DNA of 64,000 nt from JBFHIZ01 sp963666475 (GTDB lineage: Bacteria; Bacillota; Clostridia; Lachnospirales; Lachnospiraceae), in NCBI GenBank assembly GCA_963666475.2, contig CAXXJM010000001.1:1798001-1862000 (forward strand), in the 5' to 3' direction. Made by a program: the position numbers and the translations under genes. Every line of letters starts with the position of its first letter. Position 1 is the stretch's first letter. Below the pieces are notes generated by a model. It saw nothing but the letters and a program-made list of their open reading frames with translations. It was not told where the DNA came from and did no database searches. This document shows, one piece after another, positions 25,662-34,858 of this stretch.

Positions 25662-27758
25662 CTAAATTATGGACAGTAACTTTTCAGGAGTAACTGGAAT
25701 AAATCCGATTGGCCTGTTCACTGCATTTTCTACCGCAAGTGCATAAGCAGGTGCGGCACCGATAATGGTCAGTTCTCCAGCACCTTTTGCTCCAAACGGT
25801 CCACCTTCATATGGGTTATCAAAAAGTTCTGTGGTAAATGCAATTGTGTCCTTAGCGGTAGGAATAATGTAGTCCGTCATACTTGCCTGTGGAATTCTAC
25901 CCTTTACATTTTCCATCTTTTCAGTGGAACCATAGCCAAGCCCTTGTAGCATACCGCCTTCCATCTGTCCCTGCATAATGCTTTCATCAATCGCTTTTCC
26001 TACATCGAAAAGGCCCCAGACACCTAGAATCGTCGTCTCTGCAAGCAGGGTATCCACTTCCACTTCGACCACATTGATTCCCCATGAATATGTTGGATAT
26101 GCATCCCCAGTAAAGGTATTCATATCCCATGGAATCATCTCTGAATGAACATAATGTTCTTCAATGACTTGAAGTTCACCAGGGCGATAATCGTCACGCA
26201 ACCGAATTGCTGCTCTCTCCAATAATTTACCGACAATCATCAGTGATCTAGAAGCCACCGTAGGTCCAGAGTTTGGTACTCTGTCCGTATCTGGATTTAC
26301 AACGATGATTCGTTCCATCGGAATATTTAATACCTCTGCTACGATCTTACTAAACGTAGTCTTAAGACCCTGACCCATATCGGTATTACTCGTTAACAGT
26401 TCAATCGTATCATTTTCGTATTTCACTAATTGTACGACCGATTTAATATGATCTTGTTCCGCAGATCCAGTAAATCCACAACCATGTAGAAAAACAGACA
26501 TTCCAATTCCTTTTCGATACCTTCCCGTCTGGTTTTGGTAGAGTTTTCTCTTTTTGCTATATCCGCTTAAATCCTCTGCTCGCTTTCGCATTTCAGGAAG
26601 AAGAATTGGATAACGAAATTCTCCTCTTGTTGCTGTTTTGTCATATTGCTTTACCATATATTGCTCTTTTAATGCAAGAGGTGAAACACCGATTTGCTCT
26701 GCAATATGTGCAAAAAACATCTCGATTGCAAAAAAAGTCTGTGGTGCACCAAAGCCTCGAAAAGCACCGGTCGGAACCGTGTTCGTCTCCATCACTCTTC
26801 CGAATGCTCGTACTGCTGGGATCTTGTATACTCCGGTTACTGCAATCATAGCACGCTGTAACACGACGCTGGATAGACCTTCATAAGCTCCTCCATCCAA
26901 TCGGATATCAGCATCTATTGCTATGATTTGTTGATCTTGATCCAGTGCCGCACGATAGAAAATCTTGGAAGGATGACGTTTTGTAGTAACCGCCATATCT
27001 TCTCTTCGATCAAAAATCACTTTTACCGGTCTTTTTGTTTGATATGCCGCGGCAGCCACTTGGCATCCAAGTAAAGAAGGATAATCTTCTTTTCCGCCAA
27101 ATGCCCCTCCCGTAGTTGACTGAATAATCTGCACTTGGTCTTCTTCATATCCCATCATGTACATCACTGCATTTTTCACATAATATGGGCACTGCATCGA
27201 ACCGATTACTGTAATTTTCTGATTTTCATAAATTCCAATCGCACCTTGTGGTTCTATATAAGCCTGTTCCTGATACCCTGTCGAAAATTCCTCTTCAATA
27301 ATTTTTGCAGCATTCTCAAATGCCTCTTCTACATTTCCGTGATGAAACTGATAGGTCACACAAGCGTTCGTACTCTCTTCTAAGGAATAAACACTTTCCA
27401 GTTCTTCATACGTTATTTCAACTTGTTTGGCATATATTTTTACTTTTTCAAAATCTGGACCCGTGATCATCAAAATGGCTTCCCCAATAAAGCGAACCTC
27501 ATTTTCTGCAAAAATTGGCTGTTCACATTTTATGACCTTTAACCCATTCTCTCCTGGAATTGCATGATAATCCACGACTTCATATCCATCTTCCATATCT
27601 GGAAGTTCAATATTTTTGATGATCGCATGTGCCTTCATAGAACGCACGATCTTACCATATAACATATCTGGATAAGTTATATCTGCGATATACTTTGCAG
27701 ATCCACTCATCTTCTCACTGTGATCTTTTTTTGTCGTTGCTTTACTGATATCTGTCAT
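25662..27758 (-). CDS. Molybdopterin-binding subunit of xanthine dehydrogenase-like enzyme
   Basis: A 698-residue large subunit of the xanthine oxidase family. Landmarks are TTGGAFGGKEDYPS (near residue 216), TVPTGAFRGFGAPQ, TSNTDMGQGLKT and the C-terminal GPFGAKGAGELT with the catalytic glutamate. With the next two genes it forms a heterotrimer that is separate from the fused XdhD-like enzyme, so the island encodes two molybdenum hydroxylases. Substrate (xanthine, hypoxanthine, urate or another azaheterocycle) cannot be decided from sequence. Confidence 0.92.
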   Translation of the reverse strand: MTDISKATTKKDHSEKMSGSAKYIADITYPDMLYGKIVRSMKAHAIIKNIELPDMEDGYEVVDYHAIPGENGLKVIKCEQPIFAENEVRFIGEAILMITGPDFEKVKIYAKQVEITYEELESVYSLEESTNACVTYQFHHGNVEEAFENAAKIIEEEFSTGYQEQAYIEPQGAIGIYENQKITVIGSMQCPYYVKNAVMYMMGYEEDQVQIIQSTTGGAFGGKEDYPSLLGCQVAAAAYQTKRPVKVIFDRREDMAVTTKRHPSKIFYRAALDQDQQIIAIDADIRLDGGAYEGLSSVVLQRAMIAVTGVYKIPAVRAFGRVMETNTVPTGAFRGFGAPQTFFAIEMFFAHIAEQIGVSPLALKEQYMVKQYDKTATRGEFRYPILLPEMRKRAEDLSGYSKKRKLYQNQTGRYRKGIGMSVFLHGCGFTGSAEQDHIKSVVQLVKYENDTIELLTSNTDMGQGLKTTFSKIVAEVLNIPMERIIVVNPDTDRVPNSGPTVASRSLMIVGKLLERAAIRLRDDYRPGELQVIEEHYVHSEMIPWDMNTFTGDAYPTYSWGINVVEVEVDTLLAETTILGVWGLFDVGKAIDESIMQGQMEGGMLQGLGYGSTEKMENVKGRIPQASMTDYIIPTAKDTIAFTTELFDNPYEGGPFGAKGAGELTIIGAAPAYALAVENAVNRPIGFIPVTPEKLLSII

Positions 27759-27761
27759 AAT

Positions 27762-29642
27762 CTACCTCTTTATATATTTTCCCATTTTTTCTATCATTTG
27801 ATTGTCTTCTATAATGATGTCGCCACGTAAAAACACTTTTTTTATACTTCCTTTTAACTGCATTCCATGATAGATGCTTTCCCTATCATCTACTACAGTC
27901 GCTGCATTTGGATCAAATAATACGAGATCTGCATCCGTTCCTACGAAAAGGGAGCCTTTTTCTGGAAACAGCCCATATGCACTCGCTGGTTCCTTGGTAA
28001 ATTTCTCAAGGATCTGTTCACCAAACAAGGTAAACATATTTAAAAAGGAATACTTCACTCCCCCAACTCCCATAAAGATATCACTGGTATATGTATGCTT
28101 TTTCAATGAAATATCTGCAGGACAGTGATCCGTCCCAATTGTTTGAATATGATTGATTTCATTTTTCAGTAGTTCTTTTTCGATCGATGGTCTTAGCGGA
28201 GGAGTCATTGTATATAAATACCCTTCTTCCTCTTCATAAATACTGCTGTCAAAGATAAAATAATGTGGGCAGCTTTCCAATGTGACCTGATGACTCTTTA
28301 GTTCTTCTACATATAGCTCTGCGACTTCTCTCACCGTGCTTCCCGCGCTGACATGAACGATATACAGATTTCCACCCGTTTCGCGTGCCATTTTAGCAAG
28401 GCACAATACTTCTTCTTTTTCACTTTGCACTGGCCTTGATTTCTCGTGATCCTTGACCAAAATATGTTGATCCGTTGAAATCAACTCATCTTTTTCTGCA
28501 TGTACCAGTATCTTGATTTCTTCTTTTTTCGATTCTTTCAAAAGTTCATAAATATAGTCTTCTTTTGTTCTTCTATCCGTATCCGCATAAGTAGTAAAGA
28601 TTTTTATAGATGTGATTCCAACTTTTTTGGACTCTTTGACCATATTTTCTGCGGTATCCTGTGGACCTGCGAGCGTGGTATGAAATGCGTAATCCACCAT
28701 ACTTTTTTCTGCCTGATGCATTCGTTTTTGAAAAGCTTCTGGAATCTGGTCTGCTTTTTTTACCGGATCAAGAAAATCAATATACGTTGTGATTCCTCCA
28801 AAAGCAGCTTTTTTTGATCCCATATAAAAATCATCACTGCTCTTCTTTACTCCTACTCCAAGATCAAAATGTACGTGAGGATCAACGAAACCTGGAAGTA
28901 CCCACAGACCACCCGCATCGATTTCCTGTTTGCAATCGAGTCTTTCGGTTGTCATACACTCTATTTTTTCGTCTTTGATATAGAGATTTGTATTAATAAA
29001 CGCACCGTCTAGATAAACACTCCCATTGATTATGCCAAAATCTGCAGAATCGATAGATTGGCTTTCCTTATTCGAATTCATTTTTTGTTGTATTTTAAAA
29101 TAATCTTCCTTTGTATCCAAATCCATCAAAATACCTTCCTCTTCTACCGTTACATAGGATATCGGAAATCTTTTTAAAAAATCTTTTAAATTTCCTGTGT
29201 CTTTTTCAGCCATGAGTCCTTCTATGCATTGTTTTGACAAGAGCACGGGATGTCCACCCTTCCTTTGAAAACTAGGAATGATCACATCTTCTTTTGTTTG
29301 GGCTAAAAATTGACATAATTTGGTGTTGATCAGTGGGTAATCTCCTGGGGTAAGGAAAAAACGGTCGGCGGTTACTTCTTTCACACCTGTTTGAACCGAG
29401 GAAAACATTCCTTTTGTAAAATCTTTGTTAATCACCAATCTTACTTTTTCTTGATATGGCTGAATCAGAGGTAGCAATTTCTCATGCTGGTATCCGCCAA
29501 CAACAATAATTTGATCGCAGATTGGGTAAAAAGATTCAATCACATGTTGAAGAAGTGCTTTCTGATCCAATCGGAATCCCATTTTAAATCCTTCCGCCCT
29601 GCTTGAATAACCAGCGGCCAAAATCACTGCATCCAAAGACAT
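27762..29642 (-). CDS. MocA-like nucleotidyltransferase fused to hydantoinase/dihydropyrimidinase
   Basis: A 626-residue two-domain protein. Residues 1 to about 190 form an NTP-transferase of MocA/MobA type (VILAAGYSSR, FFLTPGDYPLI near 96-105, KGGHPVLLSK, MDLDTKEDY), which would make the cytosine dinucleotide form of the molybdenum cofactor. Residues about 203-626 form a cyclic amidohydrolase: His256/His258 in DPHVHFD, the likely carboxylated Lys347 (SIKIF), His381, His430 (IVHVSAGS) and Asp505 (GTDHCP), all expected metal ligands. Hydantoinase (HyuA) is a member of the urate set and MocA serves the hydroxylases. The fusion itself is unusual. The MocA start motif is somewhat degenerate, so that activity is less certain. 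Confidence 0.88.
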   Translation of the reverse strand: MSLDAVILAAGYSSRAEGFKMGFRLDQKALLQHVIESFYPICDQIIVVGGYQHEKLLPLIQPYQEKVRLVINKDFTKGMFSSVQTGVKEVTADRFFLTPGDYPLINTKLCQFLAQTKEDVIIPSFQRKGGHPVLLSKQCIEGLMAEKDTGNLKDFLKRFPISYVTVEEEGILMDLDTKEDYFKIQQKMNSNKESQSIDSADFGIINGSVYLDGAFINTNLYIKDEKIECMTTERLDCKQEIDAGGLWVLPGFVDPHVHFDLGVGVKKSSDDFYMGSKKAAFGGITTYIDFLDPVKKADQIPEAFQKRMHQAEKSMVDYAFHTTLAGPQDTAENMVKESKKVGITSIKIFTTYADTDRRTKEDYIYELLKESKKEEIKILVHAEKDELISTDQHILVKDHEKSRPVQSEKEEVLCLAKMARETGGNLYIVHVSAGSTVREVAELYVEELKSHQVTLESCPHYFIFDSSIYEEEEGYLYTMTPPLRPSIEKELLKNEINHIQTIGTDHCPADISLKKHTYTSDIFMGVGGVKYSFLNMFTLFGEQILEKFTKEPASAYGLFPEKGSLFVGTDADLVLFDPNAATVVDDRESIYHGMQLKGSIKKVFLRGDIIIEDNQMIEKMGKYIKR

Positions 29643-29645
29643 AAC

Positions 29646-30719
29646 TTACCTCACTTCATCTATTTCGAAATCAAAATCTTCCAATAGTACCCACATAAGA
29701 CCACCACAGACCATACCATCTTCCTCTGCAGCATCTGCTGTCATATCGATTTCCACAACACACCATGTTTTACTTCCAATCATACCTCTGGCTTTTTGCA
29801 TGATTTCAGATTCACTACATCCTCCACCAATACTTCCAATAATCTCTCCATGCTCAAAAATCAGCATTTTACTTCCACGTCCACGAGGAACAGACCCTTT
29901 GGTCTCAATGATTGTTGCCAGACAACAAGGTCTATCTACTTTTGAAAGTTCCTCTAACATATAGGAATCCAGATCGGAACGATTGACCATGCATTGACCA
30001 ACTCGATCTTTTCTTTTTCTTTTGATTAACTCTGCCAGAATTGAAATGCTAATTTCTTCTGGTGTTGTGGACCCGATGTCCAGCCCGATGGGAGAACACA
30101 GATGATCCAGTCTCTCCTGCTTGGCTCCTTCTAAGAACAACTCTTCTTTAACAACGGAAATACGTCTTTTCGAACCGATCATTCCCACATATATGGTCTC
30201 TGGTTCCATAAGAATTCTTCGCAAACATTCCGTATCATGCTTGTGCCCTCTGGTAATAATTACAATATAATCATTTCTCGTAAGTTTGATTTGATCAAAA
30301 CATGCCCCAAAAGAATCACAGATTACTTGCTCTGCAGTAGGAAAGCGTTCGGTATTTGCAAAGGTCGGACGATCGTCTACAACGGTTACACGAAAACCAA
30401 CCTTCGTGGCAATTTCAACCAGTGGAATTGCAATATGTCCACCGCCCAGAATGATCAATCGCTCTTTTGGATAAAATGGCTCCGCAAGGATACGATTTTC
30501 ATGATTCATTCGATCCAGTTGATTGAATATCCGAGGAGTTCCTTCCTGCATAACCTGGAACACTTCCTTTTCTATTTCCAAATCCTGCTGGTCTTCGATG
30601 TATAGTTTTCTAGATAGAGTATTGGTCGTTCCTTCGTGATCACCAAACATTTGCGTTGTAAGAACCACTGCCTTGTTCTGTGAAATCTCCTCTATGATTT
30701 TTTTATAGATTCCATTCAT
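29646..30719 (-). CDS. XdhC-family molybdenum hydroxylase maturation factor
   Basis: A 357-residue accessory protein. A Rossmann domain (LIILGGGHIAIPL at 88-100, then RGHKHDTECL, VGMIGSKRR and PIGLDIGSTTPEEIS) matches the XdhC C-terminal domain. The CoxI-type domain (CCLATIIETKGSVPRG, IGGGCSE, EEDGMVCGG) lies after it instead of before it. The first 80 residues look like a worn copy of the CoxI domain. XdhC proteins bind, sulfurate and hand over the molybdenum cofactor. It lies three bases from the MocA-hydantoinase gene. Confidence 0.85.
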   Translation of the reverse strand: MNGIYKKIIEEISQNKAVVLTTQMFGDHEGTTNTLSRKLYIEDQQDLEIEKEVFQVMQEGTPRIFNQLDRMNHENRILAEPFYPKERLIILGGGHIAIPLVEIATKVGFRVTVVDDRPTFANTERFPTAEQVICDSFGACFDQIKLTRNDYIVIITRGHKHDTECLRRILMEPETIYVGMIGSKRRISVVKEELFLEGAKQERLDHLCSPIGLDIGSTTPEEISISILAELIKRKRKDRVGQCMVNRSDLDSYMLEELSKVDRPCCLATIIETKGSVPRGRGSKMLIFEHGEIIGSIGGGCSESEIMQKARGMIGSKTWCVVEIDMTADAAEEDGMVCGGLMWVLLEDFDFEIDEVR

Positions 30720-30725
30720 AAAAGA

Positions 30726-31232
30726 TCAGCTCCTTCCGCAGTCACCACTTTCGCCTTTTAAGACTTCAAGTCCGTGTTCTAAGGTATCTACAATATAATT
30801 CAGACTTTCTCTGACTGCTTTTTCACTTCCTGGAAGATTCACAATCAGTGTATTTTTACAAATTCCTGAAATTCCACGACTTAGCATGGCCCTTTTGGTT
30901 ATGGTCATACTATAAGCACGTATCGCTTCAGAAATTCCTGGTGTTTCTCTTTCAATAATTTCTTTGGTAGCTTCTGGCGTGACATCTCGATGAGAAAAAC
31001 CCGTGCCACCTGTTGTTAGGATCAGATCGCAAGTCTGTTGCTCAATGAGATTTAACATCGCTTCTTTTAATCGCTCTTTCTCATCTGGCAACACCATATA
31101 ACTTGTAATTTCATAATGATGTTCCCGCATGGTCTCCATAATTGCCGGTCCACTTGTATCGATTCTTTCTTTTCGATAGCCTTTATCACTTGCTGTAATC
31201 ACAGCCACTCGCAAAAGTTCCATGTTCGACAT
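30726..31232 (-). CDS. MogA/MoaB-type molybdopterin adenylyltransferase
   Basis: About 168 residues with VAVITASDKGYR, LILTTGGTGFSHRDVTPEAT and NLPGSEKAVRESL, the hallmarks of MogA/MoaB, which adenylates molybdopterin before metal insertion. The ATG at 31232 is preferred because GGAG then sits nine bases upstream; other ATGs in frame lie at 31241 and 31223. The gene begins inside the end of the MOSC gene, so translation is coupled. Confidence 0.88.
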   Translation of the reverse strand: MSNMELLRVAVITASDKGYRKERIDTSGPAIMETMREHHYEITSYMVLPDEKERLKEAMLNLIEQQTCDLILTTGGTGFSHRDVTPEATKEIIERETPGISEAIRAYSMTITKRAMLSRGISGICKNTLIVNLPGSEKAVRESLNYIVDTLEHGLEVLKGESGDCGRS

Positions 31233-31668
31233 ACATTTCATCTCCTACCTGAATTTCTCCACCTTTTATTACGATTGCAAAAACACCTTCTCTTGGCATA
31301 ATACAATCCCCTACTTGATGGAAAATTTCGCATTCGTTATGACATTTTTTCCCAATCTGTGTAATCTCGAGAATCACATCCTTACATGTAAATCTGGTTC
31401 CAATTGGAAATTCTTTAAAATCAAACCCATCCACTAATAGATTTTCACCAAACGCCCCATCTGCTACATCAGCACCTCTTAGACGAAATTCTTCTACACG
31501 CTGATAAGAAAGCAGACTCACCTGCCTATGCCAATTGCCTGCATGTGCGTCGCATTCCAATCCAAAATTCTCAATAAAAGTGCCTTTCTTTCTATTGATC
31601 TTAGCTGTTCCTTTTTTCTCGCTCAAACAAACTGCTTTTACAATTCCTTTTTGTCTCTCTTCTTTCAT
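31186..31668 (-). CDS. MOSC-domain protein
   Basis: About 160 residues. The MOSC fold carries the conserved cysteine in GKKCHNECEIF (near residue 110) and the GAFGENLLVDG stretch. MOSC proteins handle sulfur or bound molybdenum cofactor. The ATG at 31668 is chosen: it lies just past the MoaA stop, with GGTGG eight bases upstream; a longer frame reaching to 31755 would be buried in moaA. The 3' end overlaps the MogA-like gene. Confidence 0.85.
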   Translation of the reverse strand: MKEERQKGIVKAVCLSEKKGTAKINRKKGTFIENFGLECDAHAGNWHRQVSLLSYQRVEEFRLRGADVADGAFGENLLVDGFDFKEFPIGTRFTCKDVILEITQIGKKCHNECEIFHQVGDCIMPREGVFAIVIKGGEIQVGDEMYVEHGTFASGCDYSK

Positions 31669-31672
31669 CTGT

Positions 31673-32644
31673 TTATCCACCGATCTGAACCATGTTCTTA
31701 TTCTCTTCTTCCCATTCTCCACGACTGTAAAAACTATGTTCCTTTGGTTTTTCATAAATTGTTTTTCTCATAATTTCTTCTAATTGATCCTTTTGTTCAG
31801 ACCTTAAAATATGTTTTAAAGAAATACCCCTATCATAATTGAGACATAGTTTCAAGTCTCCATCTGCCGTAACTCGTACCCGATTGCACTGATCGCAGAA
31901 CTTATGAGAAATGGCACTAATGAATCCTATTTTCCCTTTAAAATCATGTGCTTCATAATATTTCGCCGGTCCATTTCCTTGATAGGTACTAGGCTTCAGA
32001 GACATCCCTAACAATTGTTCCAGTCTTTCCAGCATATGTTCATTTTCATAAGTCTCATACTGTTTTCCATATCCTAAGGGCATCATTTCTATAAAACGAA
32101 CTTCAATCGGGGTTTCCTGTGCAATCATGGCATACTGTAAGAGTTCGTCATCCGTAATGGTTTTTCTGGAAACACAATTCAGTTTTGTTTTTATTCCAAG
32201 TTTCACAATCTTATTGATTCCAGACATGACTTGTTCAAATTCATCTCTTCTAGTAATTGTGTGATAGGTCTCTCTGGTCAACGCTGGAAAATTAACATTG
32301 ATACTATCGACTCCTGAGTCCTTTAATTCTTCCGCATATTTTTCCAGTAATACTCCATTTGTCGTCAATGTAACTTGCTCGATTTGTTCCATTTCCTTCA
32401 ATGTTTTGATGAGTTTTGGAAGATCTTTTCTAGTCAATGGTTCTCCACCAGTAAGTTTTATGTTTTTTATTCCAAGGTGAGACCCAGCTCTCACAATCTC
32501 TTCAATTTCATCAAACTGGAGGCGTTCCTTGGGTGCTAAAAATTCCGTGCCATTTTCAGGCATACAATAGCAACATCTCAAATTACACTGATCCGTTACC
32601 GATATTCTCATATAATTAATGTGTCGATCCCACATGTCTTTCAT
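31673..32644 (-). CDS. moaA: GTP 3',8-cyclase
   Basis: A 323-residue radical SAM enzyme that starts molybdopterin synthesis from GTP. The SAM-cluster motif is CNLRCCYC (near residue 20), the second cluster is FCDQCNRVRVTADG with the later CL, and the protein ends in Gly-Gly, as MoaA does. It starts directly after moaC with no gap. Confidence 0.95.
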   Translation of the reverse strand: MKDMWDRHINYMRISVTDQCNLRCCYCMPENGTEFLAPKERLQFDEIEEIVRAGSHLGIKNIKLTGGEPLTRKDLPKLIKTLKEMEQIEQVTLTTNGVLLEKYAEELKDSGVDSINVNFPALTRETYHTITRRDEFEQVMSGINKIVKLGIKTKLNCVSRKTITDDELLQYAMIAQETPIEVRFIEMMPLGYGKQYETYENEHMLERLEQLLGMSLKPSTYQGNGPAKYYEAHDFKGKIGFISAISHKFCDQCNRVRVTADGDLKLCLNYDRGISLKHILRSEQKDQLEEIMRKTIYEKPKEHSFYSRGEWEEENKNMVQIGG

Positions 32645-33124
32645 TTATTTCACCTCATAGGTCCCACTTTTACCACCTGTTTTTTTTATAAGATGGATAT
32701 CTTCAATGACCATACTTTTATCTACTGCTTTACACATATCATAGATCGTCAGCAAAGCTACCGTCACGCCCGTAAGGGCCTCCATTTCAACTCCAGTCTT
32801 CCCGTCCAGTTTTGCTGTACAAAAGGCCTTGATCCTACCATTCTTTTGATCCACTTCAAAATCAATCGAACTATTGGTAAGCATCAGGGGATGACATAGA
32901 GGAATTAAGTCTGAGGTACGTTTTGTTCCCATGATTCCCGCAATTCGCGCGACCGAAAGGACATCCCCTTTTTCCATACTTCGTTCTTCTATTCTTTGAA
33001 GAATTTCTGCGCTGACCACAATACTTCCCGTCGCAATTGCTTCTCTGACTGTCCTATTTTTCTCTGTCACATCTACCATGACCGCATTTCCATTTTCATC
33101 AAAATGTGTAAATTTTTCTTGCAT
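32645..33124 (-). CDS. moaC: Cyclic pyranopterin monophosphate synthase
   Basis: A 159-residue MoaC with the conserved LIPLCHPLMLT, GVEMEALTGVTVALLTIYDMCKA (in parts) and KTGGKSG segments. It converts the MoaA product to cPMP. MoaD, MoaE and MoeB are not in this window, so they must be elsewhere in the genome. Confidence 0.95.
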   Translation of the reverse strand: MQEKFTHFDENGNAVMVDVTEKNRTVREAIATGSIVVSAEILQRIEERSMEKGDVLSVARIAGIMGTKRTSDLIPLCHPLMLTNSSIDFEVDQKNGRIKAFCTAKLDGKTGVEMEALTGVTVALLTIYDMCKAVDKSMVIEDIHLIKKTGGKSGTYEVK

Positions 33125-33191
33125 TGTTCACCATTTCCTATCTCAGACAACTCTGCTGTTCCTTTGTTCATCATCCGATTGTTTTTATCGA

Positions 33192-34214
33192 TTATTTACC
33201 AAATCCACAATTCGGATAGGTACAGACATCACAATTGAGACAAAGTCCTCCATCTCCAAGTCCAGCAATCCAATCCTTTGTGACTGGTTCATCACATAAA
33301 ACTCTTGGCAGAACGAGATCAAATATCGTTCTTTTGGAGTACATGACACATCCTGGCAGACCCATGATTGGTATCCCATTCTCTGTATATGCCATTAAAA
33401 ACATGGCACCTGGCAGTACGGGTGCACCATATGTAATGATTTTTGCACCTGTATTCTTGATGGCACTTGGGGTCGTGTCATCCGGATCGACACTCATGCC
33501 TCCCGTACAAAGGATCATGTCTGCTCCTTGTTCCAGAAAAGCAAGAATTGCCTCTGTAATCTTCGCCGGATCATCATTGACTATTTTTTGCCCGATGACT
33601 TCTGTATGATATTCTGCCAATTTATCATAGATGACGGGACCAAATGTATCTTTGATCCTTCCATAAAAGACTTCATTACCCGTAGTCACGATTCCCGCTT
33701 TTTTCTTTTGATAAGTTTTGATTTCAAACAAAGGAGTGTTACCTCCTAGTTTTTTTGCTTCTTCCATTTTTTCTTTTTTTATGACAAGTGGTATGATTCT
33801 GGTCCCTGCCAATTTATCACCTTTTCTTACCGGTGTGTCGGAATGCCTGGATGCAATCATGATCTCACCCATAGAATTGATCTGTTTCATCTTCGCAACA
33901 TCGACTTTAAAATACCCATCTTCCTTTGCAAAAAGATCGATTTTTCCTTCTTTCACTTCAGAAGATTGCATATGTTTATTCTTACACAGTTCATATAAGA
34001 TTTCTGCTGCTTCATTTTCATGATAAAGCGTTTCATCTTTTTCCCAAACATATAAATGATCTTTTCCAATGCTTAATAGAACGGGTATATCCTCTTTCGT
34101 AACAATATGCCCTTTCCGAAAGATCGCGTCCTTTTTTTCTCCTTTTATAATCTGTGTCATATCATGGCAGATCACATGTCCCTCAGCTTCTATTGTTTTT
34201 ATTAATTGCATCAT
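33192..34214 (-). CDS. MoeA-like molybdopterin-binding protein with cysteine-rich tail
   Basis: A 340-residue protein whose C-terminal half is a MogA/MoeA-type fold (AGIVTTGNEVFYG near residue 173, ILCTGGMSVDPDDTTPSAI near 234, GLPGCVMY near 295). Its last 20 residues carry a cysteine cluster, CLNCDVCTYPNCGFGK, which could bind metal or sulfur. Standard MoeA is about 400 residues and has no such tail. Families of this type accompany molybdenum hydroxylase genes. Role: metal insertion or cofactor handling, by inference. Confidence 0.8.
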   Translation of the reverse strand: MMQLIKTIEAEGHVICHDMTQIIKGEKKDAIFRKGHIVTKEDIPVLLSIGKDHLYVWEKDETLYHENEAAEILYELCKNKHMQSSEVKEGKIDLFAKEDGYFKVDVAKMKQINSMGEIMIASRHSDTPVRKGDKLAGTRIIPLVIKKEKMEEAKKLGGNTPLFEIKTYQKKKAGIVTTGNEVFYGRIKDTFGPVIYDKLAEYHTEVIGQKIVNDDPAKITEAILAFLEQGADMILCTGGMSVDPDDTTPSAIKNTGAKIITYGAPVLPGAMFLMAYTENGIPIMGLPGCVMYSKRTIFDLVLPRVLCDEPVTKDWIAGLGDGGLCLNCDVCTYPNCGFGK

Positions 34215-34253
34215 TCATCACCTGTATCGATCAAATTCTGATCAAGATTCCTA

Positions 34254-34847
34254 TTATTCACATACCCTGTTACTTTCAATTAATTTCATGATTCCATCCT
34301 TGCAATATACAAAATATTGATCCAGATCAAAACTTTGGTCATCTATTAAATACTGCATGGTAGCACCTTCTAACATGGAGACCATCACTGCACCGATAAG
34401 TTTTATGGATTCCTTCTTCATTTCAGGGTAGAAGTGCTCTATAATTTCTCCAATATCATTTCTCCAACCTTCAAAAGATGCTTTGAAAGCCTGCTGTATT
34501 TTTTCATTGGTACGTGCCTGCACCCAAAAATCTACTTCTGCAAAATCATATTTTTGATATTGCAAAACAAACTGCTTCTTCTGTTTGAAAAAAACTTCCA
34601 ACTGGTCCTCTAGGCAGTCTGTTGCATCTTTTTTATCCTCTTCTCGAAGTTCATGGCATTTACGGACAACTTTTTCCTGTAGACCAAGTAGGAGATCTTC
34701 TTTGCTCTTAAAGTAATAATGAAGATTTGACTGAACCATATTGACCTGATTCGCAATCAAGTGCATTCTGGTACCACTTATGGTCTTCTCTTGAACAACA
34801 TCAAGGGCTGCTTCTAATATTCGGTCTTCCTGGTTAAGTTCTTTCAT
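34254..34847 (-). CDS. TetR-family regulator in the guanine deaminase/Moco operon
   Basis: A 197-residue TetR protein with the DNA-binding stretch TRMHLIANQVNMVQSNLHYY (about residues 26-45) and EGATMQYLIDDQSF near 163. It has the same length as, and many blocks in common with, the TetR at 9106-9699. It is the second gene after guanine deaminase, 11 bases downstream. It may control this operon through the palindrome at 36341-36354. Confidence 0.87.
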   Translation of the reverse strand: MKELNQEDRILEAALDVVQEKTISGTRMHLIANQVNMVQSNLHYYFKSKEDLLLGLQEKVVRKCHELREEDKKDATDCLEDQLEVFFKQKKQFVLQYQKYDFAEVDFWVQARTNEKIQQAFKASFEGWRNDIGEIIEHFYPEMKKESIKLIGAVMVSMLEGATMQYLIDDQSFDLDQYFVYCKDGIMKLIESNRVCE

Positions 34848-34858
34848 CTTCCACTCCT

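Noticed and set aside
31669..31755. N-terminal extension of the MOSC protein
   Set aside because: It would lie wholly inside moaA, and a good ribosome site precedes the internal ATG at 31668.
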